DNA of 64,000 nucleotides from Bacteroidota bacterium (GTDB taxonomy: Bacteria; Bacteroidota; Bacteroidia; B-17B0; Aurantibacillaceae). Each line of letters starts with the position of its first letter. The stretch's first letter is position 1. A program made the translations under genes and the position numbers. The stretch spans positions 587,444 through 651,443 of the forward strand of contig JAFDXR010000003.1 of NCBI GenBank assembly GCA_018267825.1, given 5' to 3'. Below, piece by piece: positions 61,101 through 64,000 of the stretch. Below the pieces are notes generated by a model. It worked only from the letters and a program-made list of their open reading frames with translations. It was not told the origin of the DNA and did no database searches.

Positions 61101-64000
61101 CTAGTTCGTTTTCAGGAGTGTTACATGTCCGACAAAGGAGTGTTTCTCACCCATGAGATCGTATACGGTAATTTTGTATACATACACATCCTGTTTGGCA
61201 AGACGACCACCTTTTACGCTACCATCCCATCCTTTACGGAAGTTATTGCTTGTGAAAATATTCTCCCCCCAACGGTCGAAAATATCCATGCGGTAATTAT
61301 CCTCATTGATCCCTACACCAACCGGCTGGAAAATATCATTTTTACCATTATCATCCACGGTGAATGCATTCGGAATGTACAGTGCAAAATCAGGGGTAAT
61401 TGTTACCGGCTCTACAGCAGTGTCTTTACAACCATGGTTTGAGAGGGCAACCAGATATACATAATAGGTTCCGGTGTGTTCATAAGAGTGCTCCGGATTT
61501 GCCAGGGTCGATGAGTTATAACCATTAGATGTCGGGTCACCAAAATCCCAATAGTAACTGCTTGCTCCCTGCGACGTGTTCTGGAATGAAACAGTCGGAT
61601 CCAGGATACTTGTTGGATTCGGATTCGGAATAAACGACGCAATCGGCTGAGGATACACTTTGATATAGTTTACTTTCTGGGTATCACGTTTACAGTTATA
61701 AATATTGGTGATCGTCAGGTTTACAGTAAACTTACCTGAATCAGCATACGTGTGTGTCACAGGGCTGCCAGTTCCGCTCTGTGTATCTCCAAAAGTCCAT
61801 GCATACGTATCGCCCGGGCCATTGGATGTAGCCGTAAATGTTACAGCAAGTGGTGCACAGCCTTGCAGAACATCGGCTGCAAAAGTACCCACAGGCAGCG
61901 GGTTTACATTCAGTGTAAATGTGGCAATACCATCCGGAATTGTACATCCGTCTTTCACCGTTACGGTGTAGTTGCCTGGTGAGGCTGCAGTATTTGCTTT
62001 TACTTTAATGCTGTTGGTTGTAGCACCTGTATTCCACACATAGGTATACGGAGCACCGGCACCCGGACTTGTAATATTCGGTGTCAGTGTAACAGAGTCC
62101 TTATCACAGGCCGACACAGAGAATCCTAAAGCAGAAAGCTGCGGTTTTACATTTACCGTAATCACTTTCGGTGATGTTGTACAGTTTCTGCTATCGGCGG
62201 CCGAAACTGTATACTGTGTTGTATTTGTAGGATTCACGGTGATTGGTCCGCTACCGCTTAGTGTACCTGGGTTCCAGGAATATGTGTAGTTAGGTGTACC
62301 ACCACCGGCCTGTGCATAAATCTGGGTTGTTTGTCCGTAGCAGATAGTTGGATCAGGGTTTACGATAAGCGTGAGAATCGGTGGCTCTGTCACGTTTACA
62401 ACAGAGCTCACTGTACAACCGTTGGCATCCGTAATGGTGAATGTATATACACCGGCACCAATATTGGTTACAGTCTGCGTTGTTTGTGCGATCGGGTTCG
62501 ACCAGTTGTATTGGAAGTTAGGCGTTCCTTTGTGGAAGAATACCTGGATCTGTCCGTTCTGGAATCCAAAACACGTTGGTTTTGTTACAATCACTGAATC
62601 CACCACGGGGCTTGCCGCATCCGGCACAATCACAACATCTGTCTTGGAACATCCATGTGCATCGGTAATGATGCAGGTATATGTTCCGGCAGGTAATGCT
62701 GATGCGGTGGCACCGCTTTGGATCGGCGAAGAGTTCCAGTAATACTGGTATGGTGCGGTTCCTCCGGTGAGGTTCACAATGCTTGCACTACCATTGTTCA
62801 ATCCGCATTTCGCAGCTACATCACCCGTAATATTGCTTAGGGCAGCCGGCTCATTAATAACGTAGTTTCCGATAACCGTACAACCATTATTATCTGATAC
62901 GGATACACCATAAGGCCCAGCAGTAAGTCCGCCTGTATTACCACTTGTTCCGGCACTGGCCGGTGTCCATGAGTAACTGTAACCCGGCGTTCCTCCGGTT
63001 ACATTCGTATTGATCGCTCCGTTGGCCTGGCCATTACAGTTTACATCCGTAACAGTAAAGCTGCTGATAACCAGAGGCTGTGGTTGCGTAATGGTTACAG
63101 TTTTTGTTGTTGTACAGGAGTTGTTATCTGTTACTACACATGTATAGGTTCCTGCGCAAAGACTTACTGCCATGTTGCTTGTCTGAGCACCACTGTTCCA
63201 GCTATATGAATATGGCGCTGTACCTCCATTGACAAGCATGGAAGCGCTACCATTGCATAGTCCGTTACAGGTTACGTTAACCGGGTTCTGAATAGCTGAC
63301 ACCAGTTGGGTTGGCTGTGTGATCTGTACGGAAGCCGATGATACGCAACCGGCCGCATCCGTTACCGTGATTGAATGAAGATTGGCATTTAAGTTCGTAA
63401 CGTTTCCGCTGGTCTGACCACCAGACCAAAGTATGCTATATGGTGTTACACCACCTGAGATGCTTGTATTTGCTGTACCATTATTTCCGCCATAACACGA
63501 AACAGGTGTGGTAGCTGTAACAACAACTGTCGGTGCTGCAATATCATTGATATTGGCGATCGCCGTTACTGAACATGTATTGGCATCGGTCACTGTAACC
63601 GAGTAGGCACCGGCTACAATATTGAAGTTGCATGATGTTGCCGTACCGTTGCTCCACATATAGGCAAGTGGTGCAGTACCACCGGACACGTTGGCACACG
63701 CATTACCATTGGCCTGACCACAGTTGGAATTTGACGCTGTAGTTGTGGCAATTAACTGTGCAGGCTGGGTCAGGGTTACCGTAGAAGAAGCCGTACAGTT
63801 ATTCGCGTCCGTAATCACTACATTATGAATGCCGTCGCAAAGGTTAGTTACAGAGAATGTTGTTGCCAGTGATGGTGACCAAAGGAATGTATATGGTCCG
63901 GTGCCACCACTATAACTTACAACTGCTTTACCGTCGCAGGCATTATAACATTTTACATTTGTGCCTGTAGCCACCGCAGTGAACACTGCCGGCTGGGTAA
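61101..64000 (-). CDS. Giant SprB-repeat protein with T9SS type B sorting domain, 3' part
   Basis: The frame stays open to the window edge, so the start is outside; about 966 C-terminal residues are visible. The GTG at 63986 is internal to a repeat. The visible part has at least seven SprB-type repeats of about 75 residues, each with a core such as YSVTVTDANTCS or VSVSDNNGCT and a Cys pair. Then come Ig-like and PKD modules (YAWTFGDTQSGTGS, YYWDFGDPTSNG) and, from FALYIPNAFTVDDNGKND, a type B sorting domain. SprB of F. johnsoniae is the mobile gliding adhesin; a surface adhesin role is inferred. A terminator follows. Confidence 0.93.
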   Translation of the reverse strand, partial: TQPAVFTAVATGTNVKCYNACDGKAVVSYSGGTGPYTFLWSPSLATTFSVTNLCDGIHNVVITDANNCTASSTVTLTQPAQLIATTTASNSNCGQANGNACANVSGGTAPLAYMWSNGTATSCNFNIVAGAYSVTVTDANTCSVTAIANINDIAAPTVVVTATTPVSCYGGNNGTANTSISGGVTPYSILWSGGQTSGNVTNLNANLHSITVTDAAGCVSSASVQITQPTQLVSAIQNPVNVTCNGLCNGSASMLVNGGTAPYSYSWNSGAQTSNMAVSLCAGTYTCVVTDNNSCTTTKTVTITQPQPLVISSFTVTDVNCNGQANGAINTNVTGGTPGYSYSWTPASAGTSGNTGGLTAGPYGVSVSDNNGCTVIGNYVINEPAALSNITGDVAAKCGLNNGSASIVNLTGGTAPYQYYWNSSPIQSGATASALPAGTYTCIITDAHGCSKTDVVIVPDAASPVVDSVIVTKPTCFGFQNGQIQVFFHKGTPNFQYNWSNPIAQTTQTVTNIGAGVYTFTITDANGCTVSSVVNVTEPPILTLIVNPDPTICYGQTTQIYAQAGGGTPNYTYSWNPGTLSGSGPITVNPTNTTQYTVSAADSRNCTTSPKVITVNVKPQLSALGFSVSACDKDSVTLTPNITSPGAGAPYTYVWNTGATTNSIKVKANTAASPGNYTVTVKDGCTIPDGIATFTLNVNPLPVGTFAADVLQGCAPLAVTFTATSNGPGDTYAWTFGDTQSGTGSPVTHTYADSGKFTVNLTITNIYNCKRDTQKVNYIKVYPQPIASFIPNPNPTSILDPTVSFQNTSQGASSYYWDFGDPTSNGYNSSTLANPEHSYEHTGTYYVYLVALSNHGCKDTAVEPVTITPDFALYIPNAFTVDDNGKNDIFQPVGVGINEDNYRMDIFDRWGENIFTSNNFRKGWDGSVKGGRLAKQDVYVYKITVYDLMGEKHSFVGHVTLLKTN

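Overview
The window is a chromosomal segment of a member of the phylum Bacteroidota. The evidence is lineage-specific protein content: type IX secretion (T9SS) type A and type B C-terminal sorting domains, PorP/SprF, SprB-type repeats, DUF4175, DUF4292, DUF4296, DUF6029 and Omp28 families, a DAHP synthase/chorismate mutase fusion and an acyl-CoA carboxylase beta subunit. Many genes are also preceded by the phylum's -7 promoter box TAnnTTTG. Genus and species cannot be told from sequence reading alone. I saw no tRNA, rRNA, CRISPR array, insertion sequence or phage gene.

Layout. 1-7.8 kb: the 3' part of RNase G, two small lipoproteins, then a leftward envelope operon (sugar nucleotidyltransferase, TPR lipoprotein, DUF4292 lipoprotein, EnvC-like protein, small exported protein). 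7.8-11.6 kb: a leftward LytTR response regulator and a large two-component-propeller histidine kinase. 11.7-18.7 kb: a rightward class I lanthipeptide locus with LanC, a 59-residue precursor peptide missing from simple long-ORF lists, full-length LanB and a peptidase-containing ABC exporter. 18.8-20.8 kb: a T9SS cargo protein whose 5' region carries the same ~30-nt element as the precursor gene. 21-29 kb: DUF4175 protein, RsbW-like kinase, YbeY, ComF, two uncharacterised envelope proteins and DAHP synthase/chorismate mutase. 29-34 kb: a TMTC-like membrane TPR protein, two glycosyltransferases and an SDR enzyme. 34.4-43 kb: PurD, a KAS III-like ketosynthase with a hotdog dehydratase and an ABC-2 exporter, carboxylase beta subunit, two membrane proteins. 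43-50.5 kb: TlpA thioredoxin, DUF6029 barrel, Omp28, PheT, Sua5, PurQ. 50.6-64 kb: membrane proteins, a T9SS type B protein/PorP-SprF/OmpA-PD40 operon, an Ig-like lipoprotein, a 45-residue histone H1-like protein, a lipoprotein, TonB, another lipoprotein and the 3' part of a giant SprB-repeat protein.

The most notable system is the lanthipeptide locus. Lanthipeptides are far better known from Gram-positive bacteria; pinensins from Chitinophaga pinensis are the established Bacteroidota precedent. Here the predicted 28-residue core has five cysteines and nine dehydratable residues. A 16-bp hairpin lies between precursor and dehydratase genes, and the upstream element shared with a T9SS cargo gene suggests co-regulation of peptide and secreted protein. 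The divergent LytTR two-component system is a candidate regulator. Functions are inferred from motifs; no database search was possible.
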